From Weissella minor (GTDB lineage: Bacteria > Bacillota > Bacilli > Lactobacillales > Lactobacillaceae), in contig NZ_JQCD01000018.1 in assembly GCF_001437425.1 (NCBI RefSeq), positions 60,054-124,053 of the forward strand: a stretch of 64,000 bases of DNA, read 5' to 3'. The translations under genes were made by a program, and so were the position numbers. How positions within the stretch are numbered: position 1 is the first letter of the stretch; each line of letters begins with the position of its first letter. The notes beneath the pieces were generated by a model. It made no database searches, had not been told where the DNA came from, and worked only from the letters and a program-made list of their open reading frames with translations. Positions 16,660 to 25,496 of the stretch are shown piece by piece.

Positions 16660-16674
16660 AAGGAGCACAGGGAC

Positions 16675-17592
16675 ATGGATGAAATCCGTGAATCATTATT
16701 AAAGCAATCAAAAGCATCACGAAAGGATCAATTTGGTCGAGCAATTTCATTTTCTGCTCTAGCCTTGATCGTTATCGTTGTGATTTCAATTTTTTATTTT
16801 GTGGCCTCGAAAGGTTTGGCAACATTCTTTTCTGATGGCGTGAATCTATGGGGCTTCTTGACGGGGTCTGAATGGGCACCTAGTCAAGTAGGCGACAATG
16901 GTAAGCCATTAGTTGGTGCGGCGCCAATGATTATTGGATCATTCTTGGTGACTTTGTTAGCCGCATTGATTGCAACACCATTTGCGATTGGGACAGCTGT
17001 CTTTATGACAGAAATCTCACCTAAGCGTGGTGCTAAAATCCTAGGACCTGTTACAGAATTACTTGTTGGAATTCCTTCAGTTGTTTATGGGTTTATTGGG
17101 TTATCAGTGATTGTACCATTCATGCGTGCCGTTTTCGGTGGCTCAGGATTTGGTATTTTATCTGGAGCGATGGTGTTATTCGTTATGATTCTACCAACAG
17201 TCACATCAATGACAGTCGACACATTGCGTGCCGTGCCACGTCATTATCGTGAATCTGCATTGGCTTTGGGTGCAACCCGTTGGCAAATGATTTACAAAGT
17301 TATTTTGCGTGGTGCCACACCTGGAATTTTGACTGCTTCTGTTTTCGGAATGGCGCGTGCCTTCGGTGAAGCTTTGGCGGTTCAAATGGTGATTGGAAAT
17401 GCGGCTTTGATGCCACATAACTTAACATCACCCGCATCAACGTTGACATCAGTATTGACGCAAGGAATTGGAAATACAGTTATGGGATCACTAGAAAACA
17501 ATGCTTTGTGGAGTTTGGCGTTGATCCTATTGTTGATGTCACTTGTCTTTAACTTGGCAATTCGTGCCATTGCTAAGAAGGGAGCTATGTAA
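16675..17592 (+). CDS. pstC: Phosphate ABC transporter permease PstC
   Basis: A 305-residue inner-membrane permease with six predicted membrane helices (first at ~25-46). The ABC-coupling EAA loop is visible as RESALALGATRWQMIYKVILRGATPGIL, split here into its helix and turn (about residues 193-220). It pairs with PstA to form the phosphate channel, energised by PstB. ATG 16675 has AAAGGAG upstream. The pst genes use strongly biased codons (mostly AAG for Lys, TTG for Leu) compared with neighbours such as mutL, suggesting high expression. Confidence 0.93.
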   Translation: MDEIRESLLKQSKASRKDQFGRAISFSALALIVIVVISIFYFVASKGLATFFSDGVNLWGFLTGSEWAPSQVGDNGKPLVGAAPMIIGSFLVTLLAALIATPFAIGTAVFMTEISPKRGAKILGPVTELLVGIPSVVYGFIGLSVIVPFMRAVFGGSGFGILSGAMVLFVMILPTVTSMTVDTLRAVPRHYRESALALGATRWQMIYKVILRGATPGILTASVFGMARAFGEALAVQMVIGNAALMPHNLTSPASTLTSVLTQGIGNTVMGSLENNALWSLALILLLMSLVFNLAIRAIAKKGAM

Positions 17593-17594
17593 TC

Positions 17595-18485
17595 ATGAAT
17601 GCAAAGAATGCTGATAAAATTGCAACAGGCGTACTGTATGCCATTGCAGGAATCGTTATTTTAATTTTAGCCGCCTTGCTTGGCTATATTTTGATTCAAG
17701 GTGTGCCACATTTGTCTTGGCACTTCCTAACAGCTCCAGCTTCAGCCTTTACCGCTGGTGGTGGAATTGGAATCCAATTATTTAATTCACTTTATCTTTT
17801 GCTGATTACAATGTTGCTTTCATTTCCGATTGCTTTAGGTGCTGGAATTTACTTGAATGAGTATGCTAATCCTAAGAGCAAGATTACTGGAATGGTTCGT
17901 ATGACAATTGAAATTTTGTCATCATTGCCATCTGTTGTGGTTGGTTTGTTTGGTTTCTTGTTGTTCGTTGTGCAATTCAATCTTGGCTTCTCAATTTTGT
18001 CTGGTGCGATTGCGTTGACTTTCTTCAACCTACCATTACTTACACGTTCAATTGAAGATGCATTGGCAACAGTGCCTGATTTGCAACGTGAAGCTGGATC
18101 TGCACTTGGTTTGTCACGTTGGGAAACAGTCGGGCACATTATTTTGCCAGCTGCTTTGCCATCAATCGTGACAGGAGTTGTGTTGTCTGCTGGACGTGTC
18201 TTCGGTGAAGCCGCTGCCTTGATTTACACAGCAGGACAATCAGCACCAGCGTTGAACTTCGGTGACTGGAATCCATTCAATATTTCAAGTCCGTTGAACA
18301 TCATGCGTCCTGCTGAAACATTGGCGGTTCACATCTGGAAGATTAATTCAGAAGGAATCATGCCCGATGCACAAGAAGTTTCAGCCGGAGCTTCTGCCGT
18401 GTTGATTATTGTTGTTTTGATCTTTAACTTCTCAGCACGTTACTTGAGTAGTTACCTATACAAGCGCTTGACTTCAACGAAATAG
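17595..18485 (+). CDS. pstA: Phosphate ABC transporter permease PstA
   Basis: A 296-residue permease with about six membrane helices (first at ~10-35, LYAIAGIVILILAALLGYIL). The EAA loop appears as LQREAGSALGLSRWETVGHI near residues 157-176, and a FGEAAALIYTAG segment follows. It begins 2 bases after the pstC stop (TAATCATG) with AAGGGAG upstream, so translation is coupled. It forms the transport channel together with PstC. Confidence 0.93.
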   Translation: MNAKNADKIATGVLYAIAGIVILILAALLGYILIQGVPHLSWHFLTAPASAFTAGGGIGIQLFNSLYLLLITMLLSFPIALGAGIYLNEYANPKSKITGMVRMTIEILSSLPSVVVGLFGFLLFVVQFNLGFSILSGAIALTFFNLPLLTRSIEDALATVPDLQREAGSALGLSRWETVGHIILPAALPSIVTGVVLSAGRVFGEAAALIYTAGQSAPALNFGDWNPFNISSPLNIMRPAETLAVHIWKINSEGIMPDAQEVSAGASAVLIIVVLIFNFSARYLSSYLYKRLTSTK

Positions 18486-18503
18486 GAAAGGGAAAACACC
18501 AAA

Positions 18504-19331
18504 ATGACTGAACAAGATATGGCTGCATTGAATTTAGATGCAGAACAACCAACAAGTAATATTTATAAGATGGGCGATGATCAAGAAATCGCACTTTCAA
18601 CAAATGATTTAAAAGTTTATTATGGTGATCATTTAGCATTGCAAGATGCAGATTTGCAATTTGAACGCTTTAAGATTACTTCATTAATTGGTGCTTCTGG
18701 ATCTGGAAAATCAACATTTTTACGCTCATTGAACCGAATGAACGATGGTGTTGCAAATGTTGAAGGAAACATTATGTATCGTGGCTTGGACATTAACACC
18801 AAGGATATTGACGTTTATGAAATGCGTAAGCATATTGGAATGGTATTCCAACGTCCAAATCCATTTGCTAAGTCAATTTATGAGAACATTACCTTTGCGT
18901 TGAAGCAACATGGCATTCGTGACAAGAAGGTTTTAGACGAACGTGTTGAAACTTCTTTGAAGCAAGCTGCTTTATGGGATGAAGTTAAGGGTGATTTGGA
19001 CAAGTCAGCTTTGGCATTGTCTGGTGGACAAGCACAACGTTTGGTTATTGCACGTGCCATTGCGATGCAACCAGACATTCTATTGTTGGACGAACCTGCT
19101 TCAGCTTTGGATCCAATTTCTTCAGCTAAGGTTGAAGATACTTTGTTGGAACTAAAAGACAAGTACACAATTATTATTGTGACGCACAACATGCAACAGG
19201 CCGCACGTATTTCTGACTATACAGCTTTCTTCCACTTAGGTAAGGTTGTTGAATACGATGAAACACGTAAGATCTTTACACGTCCTAAGGTACAGTTGAC
19301 GATTGATTACGTTAACGGTAACTTTGGTTAG
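18504..19331 (+). CDS. pstB: Phosphate ABC transporter ATP-binding protein PstB (first copy)
   Basis: A 275-residue ATPase. An N-terminal extension of ~30 residues precedes the ABC domain. Walker A is GASGSGKST (~residues 65-73), the Q-loop is in [10 protein letters not shown], the signature is LSGGQAQRL, Walker B is [13 protein letters not shown], and the switch His is in IIVTHNM. It differs from the second copy at the signature (QAQ versus QQQ) and Walker B (PAS versus PTA). Paired pstB genes are common in lactobacilli and relatives; they may form a heterodimer or serve under different conditions. Confidence 0.92.
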   Translation: MTEQDMAALNLDAEQPTSNIYKMGDDQEIALSTNDLKVYYGDHLALQDADLQFERFKITSLIGASGSGKSTFLRSLNRMNDGVANVEGNIMYRGLDINTKDIDVYEMRKHIGMVFQRPNPFAKSIYENITFALKQHGIRDKKVLDERVETSLKQAALWDEVKGDLDKSALALSGGQAQRLVIARAIAMQPDILLLDEPASALDPISSAKVEDTLLELKDKYTIIIVTHNMQQAARISDYTAFFHLGKVVEYDETRKIFTRPKVQLTIDYVNGNFG

Positions 19332-19344
19332 GAGCATTAAGAAA

Positions 19345-20103
19345 ATGACAGAGAAAATTCTAACAACTGAAAATGTGCGTTTATACTATGGTGATAACGA
19401 AGCCTTACATGGCATTAATTTGGATTATGACCAATATGGGATTACAGCATTGATTGGACCATCAGGTTCAGGAAAATCAACGTATCTGCGTGCCCTAAAT
19501 CGTATGCATGATTTGCAAGATAATGTGACCGTTAATGGTAACTTTATGTTCAAGGGCCGTGATATTTATGCACCAGATACTGACACTGTTGCGTTGCGTA
19601 AAGAAATTGGTATGGTATTCCAACAACCAAATCCATTCCCATTTTCAATTTATGACAATGTGGCTTTTGGATTGCGTATTTCAGGCGAGAAAAACAAGAG
19701 TGTCTTAGATGAAAAGGTTGAAACATCATTAAAGCAAGCTGCGGTCTGGGATGAAGTTAAAGATGATTTGCATAAGTCAGCTTTGTCTTTGTCAGGTGGA
19801 CAACAACAACGTGTCTCAATTGCACGTGCTTTAGCGACAGCACCTGAAATCTTACTTTTGGACGAGCCAACTGCTGCGCTTGACCCAGTTTCTTCCCACA
19901 AGGTTGAAAATACATTGATGGCTTTACGTGATCAATACACAATGATTATTGTGACGCATTCAATGTCACAAGCTTCACGTCTTTCAGATCGTACAGCTTT
20001 CTTTATGAGTGGAGATTTGATCGAAGTGGATTCAACAAAGCAAATGTTCCTGAACCCTACGGAACAAAAAACGCAAGATTATATTTCTGGTCGTTTTGGT
20101 TAA
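19345..20103 (+). CDS. pstB: Phosphate ABC transporter ATP-binding protein PstB (second copy)
   Basis: A 252-residue ATPase with the canonical motif set: Walker [11 protein letters not shown]-loop [10 protein letters not shown], signature [10 protein letters not shown], Walker [13 protein letters not shown] and switch TH. ATG 19345 follows TTAGGAG in the stop region of the first copy; the upstream in-frame start at 19303 lies within the first gene. It lacks the ~25-residue N-terminal extension of the first copy, so it is of usual PstB length. It closes the transporter part of the operon before phoU. Confidence 0.92.
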   Translation: MTEKILTTENVRLYYGDNEALHGINLDYDQYGITALIGPSGSGKSTYLRALNRMHDLQDNVTVNGNFMFKGRDIYAPDTDTVALRKEIGMVFQQPNPFPFSIYDNVAFGLRISGEKNKSVLDEKVETSLKQAAVWDEVKDDLHKSALSLSGGQQQRVSIARALATAPEILLLDEPTAALDPVSSHKVENTLMALRDQYTMIIVTHSMSQASRLSDRTAFFMSGDLIEVDSTKQMFLNPTEQKTQDYISGRFG

Positions 20104-20125
20104 ACAACCAAAGCTCGTGTATAAT
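20096..20125 (+). promoter_or_regulatory. Candidate internal promoter for phoU
   Basis: TTGGTT (20096-20101) and TATAAT (20120-20125) with an 18-base spacer, 30 bases before the phoU start codon. The -35 box is also one arm of a small inverted repeat, TTGGTT/AACCAA, across the pstB stop codon. Confidence 0.5.
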
Positions 20126-20154
20126 AAAATTATAAAAAAGGTGAGGTGAAGTCC

Positions 20155-20829
20155 ATGCGTAGAATGTTTGATGAAGAGTTAGCCGATTTAGATACATCCT
20201 TTAAGGAGATGGGGCTTTTGGTCTCAGAAACACTTGAAAAGTCAGTTCAAGCTTTCTTGGATCACGATCGTGAACAAGCACAATTAATCATTGATGGCGA
20301 CAAGGCAATCAATGAACGTGAAATTGCGATTGAAAAGAAGAGCTTTGAAATGATTGCGCTTTACCAACCCGTTACCACAGATTTGCGTGAAATCGTGACG
20401 ATTTTAAAGGCCGTGTCTGTTTTGGAACGTATTGGTGATAATGCTCGAAATATTGCTATTTCAACAATTCACATGAAGGGAACTAAGCGTGTCCCTGAAA
20501 TTGAAGAATTGATTGGTAAAGAAGGTACACAAGTTGCTAAGATGGTTCGTGAAGTCTTGGATTACTATGTCAATGATGACGTTGCTGGAACTGAAAATAT
20601 TTCAGAAGAAGCTTTGGTTGTTACTGAAAGTACACGTAAGATTCGAACACAATCAATTAAAGCAATGGAAACTGATTCTGAAGCGGTTGAAGCTGCAACA
20701 GACTACATCGTGGTTGGGGGTTACTTGAAGCGTACTTCTGATTATGTGAGTGATATTGCTGAATGGATTATTTACAAGCGTACTGGTAAGATTGTTGAAT
20801 TGAATCCAGGTACATCATCATACTTGTAA
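20155..20829 (+). CDS. phoU: Phosphate signalling complex protein PhoU
   Basis: A 224-residue all-helical protein with two PhoU repeats of three helices. The metal-cluster motifs appear as ERIGDNARNIA (first repeat, ~residues 86-96) and LKRTSDYVSDIAEWI (second repeat, ~193-207), where ExxxDN is partly replaced in the second. PhoU represses phosphate uptake and signalling by contacting the Pst transporter and the PhoR sensor. ATG 20155 has AGGTGAGG upstream; 20146 has no suitable spacing. It is last in the pst operon, followed by a terminator. Confidence 0.93.
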   Translation: MRRMFDEELADLDTSFKEMGLLVSETLEKSVQAFLDHDREQAQLIIDGDKAINEREIAIEKKSFEMIALYQPVTTDLREIVTILKAVSVLERIGDNARNIAISTIHMKGTKRVPEIEELIGKEGTQVAKMVREVLDYYVNDDVAGTENISEEALVVTESTRKIRTQSIKAMETDSEAVEAATDYIVVGGYLKRTSDYVSDIAEWIIYKRTGKIVELNPGTSSYL

Positions 20830-20840
20830 TGTTATAATAA

Positions 20841-20872
20841 AAAACACTGATAGCTATCAGTGTTTTTTTTTT
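20841..20872 (+). terminator. Terminator of the pst-phoU operon
   Basis: AAAACACTGATAG / CTATCAGTGTTTT is a perfect palindrome with a run of ten T at the 3' side. Confidence 0.92.
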
Positions 20873-20890
20873 GAAAGAAGGGATGATATT

Positions 20891-21700
20891 ATGGCGACAG
20901 TAACTAAAGTAACGCAACAAAAGCGACCGGGACGCTATAATATTTATCTCGATGATGAATTTGCCTTAGCGGTCGATGAAAAAATTTTAATTGACTATAA
21001 TTTGTTTAAAGGTACGGAACTAACCGAGAGCCAAATTTCAGAAGTACAAGCAGCTGAGTATGAACAAAAGGCTTATGCAAGTGGTTTGTTATATGCAACA
21101 GGACAATTGCGATCACGCTATCAAGTGTATTTAAAATTACGTGAAAAAGATTTTCCGATTGATGTGATTAATCATGCCCTTGATCGACTAGAAAATGCGC
21201 ATGTGATTGACGATGGTGCTTTTGCAGAAAGTTATTTTCAAGGAGTAAAACACAATGGTAAGTTTGGGAAAAAAGGGGCAATTCAGAAGTTAAAAGAATG
21301 GGGTGTCGATTATGATGTCATTGAGGATAAGGCGACAGTATATGACGATGAGGCAGAACAAGTCCATTTAGACGAGCAAATTCCAAAACTAATGGTCAAG
21401 AATCAACGCAAATCAAAACGCCTTGCTGAACAAAGTGTCACGCAAAAATTATTACAGAAGGGATTTGCGATGCGCAATATTCAACAAGCCTTTCAAAATT
21501 ATGCGGAAAATCAAACCGATTTGGATGACCAAGATATGGAGTGGGAAAACATACAAAGAGAAGGTGAAAAAGCCTTTGCGCGTTATCGGCAATATACGGG
21601 TTGGGATTTGAACCAGCGCGTTAAAGCGGCCTTAGCGCGTCGCGGATTTGATTTTGATTTGATTGATCGTTTTGTCACTGACTATCAAAAAAATAATTAG
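20891..21700 (+). CDS. recX: Recombination regulator RecX
   Basis: A 269-residue RecX protein, the usual length in lactic acid bacteria (three to four three-helix repeats). The N-terminal beta region RYNIYLDDEFALAVDEKIL is characteristic, followed by helical repeats such as LRSRYQVYLKLREKDFP and RRGFDFDLIDRFV at the end. RecX binds in the groove of the RecA filament and limits its activity. ATG 20891 has AGAAGGGATG upstream. It is a single gene after the pst terminator and before the DUF402 gene. Confidence 0.9.
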   Translation: MATVTKVTQQKRPGRYNIYLDDEFALAVDEKILIDYNLFKGTELTESQISEVQAAEYEQKAYASGLLYATGQLRSRYQVYLKLREKDFPIDVINHALDRLENAHVIDDGAFAESYFQGVKHNGKFGKKGAIQKLKEWGVDYDVIEDKATVYDDEAEQVHLDEQIPKLMVKNQRKSKRLAEQSVTQKLLQKGFAMRNIQQAFQNYAENQTDLDDQDMEWENIQREGEKAFARYRQYTGWDLNQRVKAALARRGFDFDLIDRFVTDYQKNN

Positions 21701-21777
21701 TTATTTTTTTCCCCTTCAATGCTTAGCATGATACAATAAAGAAGGAATTTAGGTGAAGGACTGTGAGGGCTTAAATC

Positions 21778-22323
21778 ATGAAGGATGGTCGGTTACCCCG
21801 TGAAGGGGACTTCATAACGATTAAAAGCTATAAACATGATGGCAGTTTACACCGAACTTGGCGCGATACAATGGTATTAAAGACAAGTGAAAATGAATTA
21901 ATTGGTTTAAATGATCATACGGTTGTGATTGAAGATGATGGCCGTCGTTGGGTGACACGCGAACCAGCAATCGTTTATTTTCATAAAAAATATTGGTTTA
22001 ATATTGTTGCAATGTTGCGAGAAAATGGTGTGTCCTATTATTGTAATTTGGCCTCGCCATTTGTTTTAGATAAAGAAGCATTGAAGTACATTGATTATGA
22101 CCTAGATGTAAAAGTTTTCCCAGATGGCGAGCGGCGCCTATTAGATGCAGATGAATATGAGCAGCATCGTGCTAAATGGCACTATTCGGCTGACATTGAC
22201 TTTGTTTTAAAGGAACATGTTAAGATTCTGGTGGATTGGATTGAACATCAACGTGGCCCATTTTCAAGAGCTTATGTGGATTTATGGTATCGACGTTATC
22301 TTGAAATCAAACGCCGAAATTGA
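21778..22323 (+). CDS. DUF402 family nucleoside tri-/diphosphate phosphatase (YgaC-like)
   Basis: A 181-residue member of the DUF402/UPF0374 family. Characteristic segments are [21 protein letters not shown] at the start, the acidic stretch [12 protein letters not shown], then [20 protein letters not shown], which supplies the metal-binding acidic residues, and a helical end with [12 protein letters not shown]. Characterised relatives hydrolyse nucleoside tri- and diphosphates. ATG 21778 has GAGGGC upstream. RecX and DUF402 genes are often close in Lactobacillales. A terminator follows. Confidence 0.87.
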   Translation: MKDGRLPREGDFITIKSYKHDGSLHRTWRDTMVLKTSENELIGLNDHTVVIEDDGRRWVTREPAIVYFHKKYWFNIVAMLRENGVSYYCNLASPFVLDKEALKYIDYDLDVKVFPDGERRLLDADEYEQHRAKWHYSADIDFVLKEHVKILVDWIEHQRGPFSRAYVDLWYRRYLEIKRRN

Positions 22324-22331
22324 TCGTTATG

Positions 22332-22361
22332 AAAAAAAGATGGCCTTTTGGCCATTTTTTT
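22332..22361 (+). terminator. Terminator
   Basis: ATGGCC pairs with GGCCAT around a TTTT loop, preceded by A7 and followed by T7, so the stem can extend. Confidence 0.85.
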
Positions 22362-22433
22362 ATTTATAACGCATATTCAATACTTGCAATTCTTGCTATA
22401 CTAGTAATAATCGTCAGTAAGGAGGACAGAGGG

Positions 22434-23045
22434 ATGTGGATGCGAAGAGCAATCATCGCTTTGCTGGCAGTTATTTTATGTGGATGTGCTGGATATGGTA
22501 TCTATCATTACGTCCGTGAAAATGAGTATTCAGATAAAATTACTGCTGCAGAAAAAGCTGTTGAAAAAAAAGATTGGCAAAATGCAAAAAAGAATTATGA
22601 AGCTGCACAATCAGTTAAAATGACCCCCGTAACACGAACATCAATTGAACAATTAAATCATGCCATTAAAGCGGCAGATGCGACCAAAGATAAAAATTAT
22701 GTTCTCGCAAAATCACAGTATGAAGTGGCGTTAGATGTAGACGACGGTAATGATAAGATTAATAAATCCATCGAAAATGAATTAGATGACGTCAAAGCCA
22801 AAGATAAGTCTGAAACTAAAGCACGTGAAGCTTCTGAAAAGAAGGCAAGTGAGGCGTCAGCGGCAAGTGAGCAAGCGCTCCAAGCAAGTTATGCGTATGC
22901 TGATAGTATTGAAGCGGCAGCAAAGAGTGCAAAAGAATCTTCTGAGCGAGCTGAATCAAAACGTAATGCAAGTAATAAAAAGCAGCAACAGAGCAACAAT
23001 TCTAATCATTCAGATTCGAAAAAGAGCTCACAGGTGACACGCTAA
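22434..23045 (+). CDS. Putative lipoprotein with helical, Ser/Lys-rich C-terminus
   Basis: A 203-residue protein. The N-terminus MWMRRAIIALLAVILCGC looks like a lipoprotein signal, with Cys16 or Cys18 as the possible lipidation site. Residues ~35-125 are repetitive alpha-helices (KNYEAAQSV, AKSQYEVALDV) resembling TPR-like hairpins. Residues ~125-203 are low complexity, rich in Ala, Ser, Lys and Glu. ATG 22434 is chosen because AAGGAGG lies at 22419-22425; a longer reading from 22320 runs through a terminator. A TATACT box lies at 22397-22402. Function unknown; a surface role is inferred. Confidence 0.7.
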   Translation: MWMRRAIIALLAVILCGCAGYGIYHYVRENEYSDKITAAEKAVEKKDWQNAKKNYEAAQSVKMTPVTRTSIEQLNHAIKAADATKDKNYVLAKSQYEVALDVDDGNDKINKSIENELDDVKAKDKSETKAREASEKKASEASAASEQALQASYAYADSIEAAAKSAKESSERAESKRNASNKKQQQSNNSNHSDSKKSSQVTR

Positions 23046-23078
23046 ACTATTTTAATTGAATAAATCATGTCTGAGACG

Positions 23079-23108
23079 GGATTGGTTATTGAACCAATCC
23101 TTTTTTTT
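23079..23108 (+). terminator. Terminator
   Basis: GGATTGGTT pairs with AACCAATCC around a 4-base loop, then eight T. Confidence 0.92.
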
Positions 23109-23174
23109 AGTTATACTGAATTATTAAGTTAATTAAGATTTTATAAATAAGATAAAGATTAAGGGTGGATTCAT

Positions 23175-24746
23175 ATGGCATCATTTGAAGAAGAACTCCA
23201 AAATCGGCGGACATTTGCGATTATCTCACATCCGGACGCTGGTAAGACAACAATAACCGAGCAGATGCTATTGCTTGGTGGTGTTGTGCGTGAGGCAGGA
23301 ACGGTTAAAGGTCGTAAAGGAAACTTTGCCAAGTCGGACTGGATGGAGATTGAGCAAAAACGTGGTATTTCTGTAACGTCATCAGTCCTACAATTTGATT
23401 TTCAAGGAAAACGCATTAATATTTTGGATACCCCAGGGCACGAAGATTTCTCAGAAGACACCTATCGTACACTAATGGCGGTTGATTCAGTTATCATGGT
23501 TGTTGACTCCGCCAAGGGAATTGAGCCACAGACTAAGAAGTTGTTTGAAATTGTTAAAGAACGCCATATTCCAATTTTTACGTTCTTTAACAAATTAGAC
23601 CGTGACGGACGTCCGCCATTAGACTTAGTGGATGAATTAGAATCAACATTGGGCATTAATGCTTACCCAATGAATTGGCCGATTGGATCTGGACAAATTT
23701 TGTCAGGGTTATTTGATATGTATCATAACCGTGTTGAAGTGTATCATCCAAAAGAAGGTGCTGACCGTTTCTTAGCATTGAATGCTGAAGGCACAGATTT
23801 GGCTGAACCAAATGAGATTGAATCAGCATTTGCTTGGAATGAAACCCAAGAAGAAGTTGAAATGTTAAAAGACGCCGGTAATGAATTTGATGAGAATCAA
23901 GTCCTAAAGGGTGAATTAACACCAGTTCTCTTCGGATCAGCCTTGACTAATTTTGGTGTTGAAACATTCTTAGAAACTTATATGCAATATGCCCCCGCAC
24001 CTGCAAGCAAAAAGACGGTGGATGACAAAGAAGTCGAACCAGATGATGATCAATTCACTGGATTTGTCTTTAAAATTCAAGCTAATATGAATCCAAATCA
24101 TCGTGATCGTATTGCGTTTGTCCGCTGTGTATCGGGTGAATTTGAGCGTGGTATGGATGTGACACTAGCGCGAACAGGTAAGAAATTACGTTTGTCAAAT
24201 GTGACTGAGTTCATGGCTGATTCACGTGAAAATGTTGATACAGCTGTACCTGGTGATATCATCGGATTGTATGATACTGGTAATTTCCAAATTGGTGATA
24301 CAATTTATGCTGGTAAGAAGAAAGTTGAATTTGAAGAATTACCAACATTTACGCCTGAATTATTTATGCACGTGCGCGCGAAAAATGTCTTGAAGCAAAA
24401 GTCATTCCATAAAGGGGTGACACAATTAGTTCAAGAAGGAACGATTCAAATTTATACGGCATGGGATTCAGGAGATTATATTCTGGGTGCGGTTGGTTCT
24501 TTGCAATTTGAAGTTTTCCAGTTCCGAATGGAAAATGAATACAACACAGAAGTCGTTTTGGAGCCAATGGGTTCTAAGACGGCACGTTGGATTAGTCCAG
24601 ATCAACTAGATCCAAAAATGGCCTCATCACGAAATTTGTTGGTGCGTGACCGAAATGAAAATCCAGTCTTCTTATTTGAAAACCAATTTGCTGAGCGTTG
24701 GTTTGCGGATAAGTATCCTGAGGTTGAATTGGAGGCCAAGCTATAA
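23175..24746 (+). CDS. prfC: Peptide chain release factor 3
   Basis: A 523-residue translational GTPase of RF3 length. G1 is SHPDAGKTT (residues 18-26), switch II is [11 protein letters not shown], and G4 is NKLDRDGR. Domains II and III follow, with [18 protein letters not shown] and [17 protein letters not shown], the latter typical of RF3. The protein recycles RF1 and RF2 from the ribosome after peptide release. ATG 23175 is preceded by AAGGGTGG. The stop overlaps the ATG of the next small gene (TAATG). Confidence 0.95.
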   Translation: MASFEEELQNRRTFAIISHPDAGKTTITEQMLLLGGVVREAGTVKGRKGNFAKSDWMEIEQKRGISVTSSVLQFDFQGKRINILDTPGHEDFSEDTYRTLMAVDSVIMVVDSAKGIEPQTKKLFEIVKERHIPIFTFFNKLDRDGRPPLDLVDELESTLGINAYPMNWPIGSGQILSGLFDMYHNRVEVYHPKEGADRFLALNAEGTDLAEPNEIESAFAWNETQEEVEMLKDAGNEFDENQVLKGELTPVLFGSALTNFGVETFLETYMQYAPAPASKKTVDDKEVEPDDDQFTGFVFKIQANMNPNHRDRIAFVRCVSGEFERGMDVTLARTGKKLRLSNVTEFMADSRENVDTAVPGDIIGLYDTGNFQIGDTIYAGKKKVEFEELPTFTPELFMHVRAKNVLKQKSFHKGVTQLVQEGTIQIYTAWDSGDYILGAVGSLQFEVFQFRMENEYNTEVVLEPMGSKTARWISPDQLDPKMASSRNLLVRDRNENPVFLFENQFAERWFADKYPEVELEAKL

Positions 24747-24937
24747 TGATTTCTCCAGCCATTTTACTGGGCATGCAGATTTTCGCTGCAGTGATGATTT
24801 TACCAACTGTTATTTATTCGGTGGGGCATCGTTTGATGCGACCTTTCCCACGTGTATTTAATGCTTTACACATTGTGTTTGGTGGGTATATGTTATCCGT
24901 GTTATTGGCAGCATTAACTGTATTGATTGTAAATTAA
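24746..24937 (+). CDS. Small two-helix membrane protein coupled to prfC
   Basis: A 63-residue hydrophobic protein with membrane segments at about residues 4-25 and 42-62 and a short Arg/Pro-containing loop between (GHRLMRPFPRVF). It starts at ATG 24746, sharing a base with the prfC stop, with GGAGGCC inside the prfC end as its ribosome binding site. Translational coupling to an RF3 gene is striking, but no function can be read from the sequence. A terminator follows. Confidence 0.72.
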   Translation: MISPAILLGMQIFAAVMILPTVIYSVGHRLMRPFPRVFNALHIVFGGYMLSVLLAALTVLIVN

Positions 24938-24942
24938 ATGAA

Positions 24943-24973
24943 AACGGGACAAGTTAACTTGTCCTGTTTTTTT
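24943..24973 (+). terminator. Terminator after prfC operon
   Basis: AACGGGACAAG pairs with CTTGTCCTGTT (one G-T pair) around TTAA, then seven T. Confidence 0.92.
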
Positions 24974-25029
24974 ATCGTCTTGAAAAATGTTAGAATGGGA
25001 CTAATTAAATTAAAAGATGAGGGAAAACA

Positions 25030-25467
25030 ATGACGGAAATAGATCCACATTTACAAAATGCAGTGTTTGGGACGCCTGAGGTAAACCCTGATGAACAACA
25101 TCATTATTTAGGTACTTTTCGTGAACGTGTATATATGACACAACGCATAGATTCACTCGGCAATGATCGTTTTCAAACAATTTGGAAGCAAATTTTAACT
25201 GATCATGCAGATGGTGTACTGTTATTGAATGGTGTACTTGATACAGAAGATCTGAACCCTTTTATGCAATTAGCCCAACACCAACAGGTTGAATTTCGTT
25301 TAGTCAGTGATCCACAATTAATGAAAACTGATTTAGGGATTGTGTATACGGCTGATCATGCCGTCCATGTTGAACAAATTGAAATTGAACAAGTACCAGA
25401 AAAAGAAGCGCCAGTAGCGGCAACGCCAAAAGCTAAGAAGCAATCTTGGTTTAGTAAGTTGTTTTAA
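25030..25467 (+). CDS. yueI: YueI family protein (DUF1694)
   Basis: A 145-residue protein with the YueI layout: an early YLGTFRERVYMTQ segment (residues ~26-38), a central LLLNGVLD strand and KTDLGIVYTADHAVHV. The C-terminal ~25 residues are a separate tail: acidic, then Ala/Lys-rich, ending in KKQSWFSKLF, a basic aromatic segment that could touch membrane. Function of the family is unknown. It sits 29 bases before rarA with only a ribosome binding site between, so the two are likely co-transcribed. Confidence 0.82.
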   Translation: MTEIDPHLQNAVFGTPEVNPDEQHHYLGTFRERVYMTQRIDSLGNDRFQTIWKQILTDHADGVLLLNGVLDTEDLNPFMQLAQHQQVEFRLVSDPQLMKTDLGIVYTADHAVHVEQIEIEQVPEKEAPVAATPKAKKQSWFSKLF

Positions 25468-25496
25468 AAATATGATTAAAGAGGGGGACAATTGTT

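Noticed and set aside
22320..22433. Longer N-terminus for the lipoprotein, starting at 22320
   Set aside because: It would cross a strong terminator and a promoter-like box; ATG 22434 has an excellent ribosome binding site and gives a proper signal peptide.
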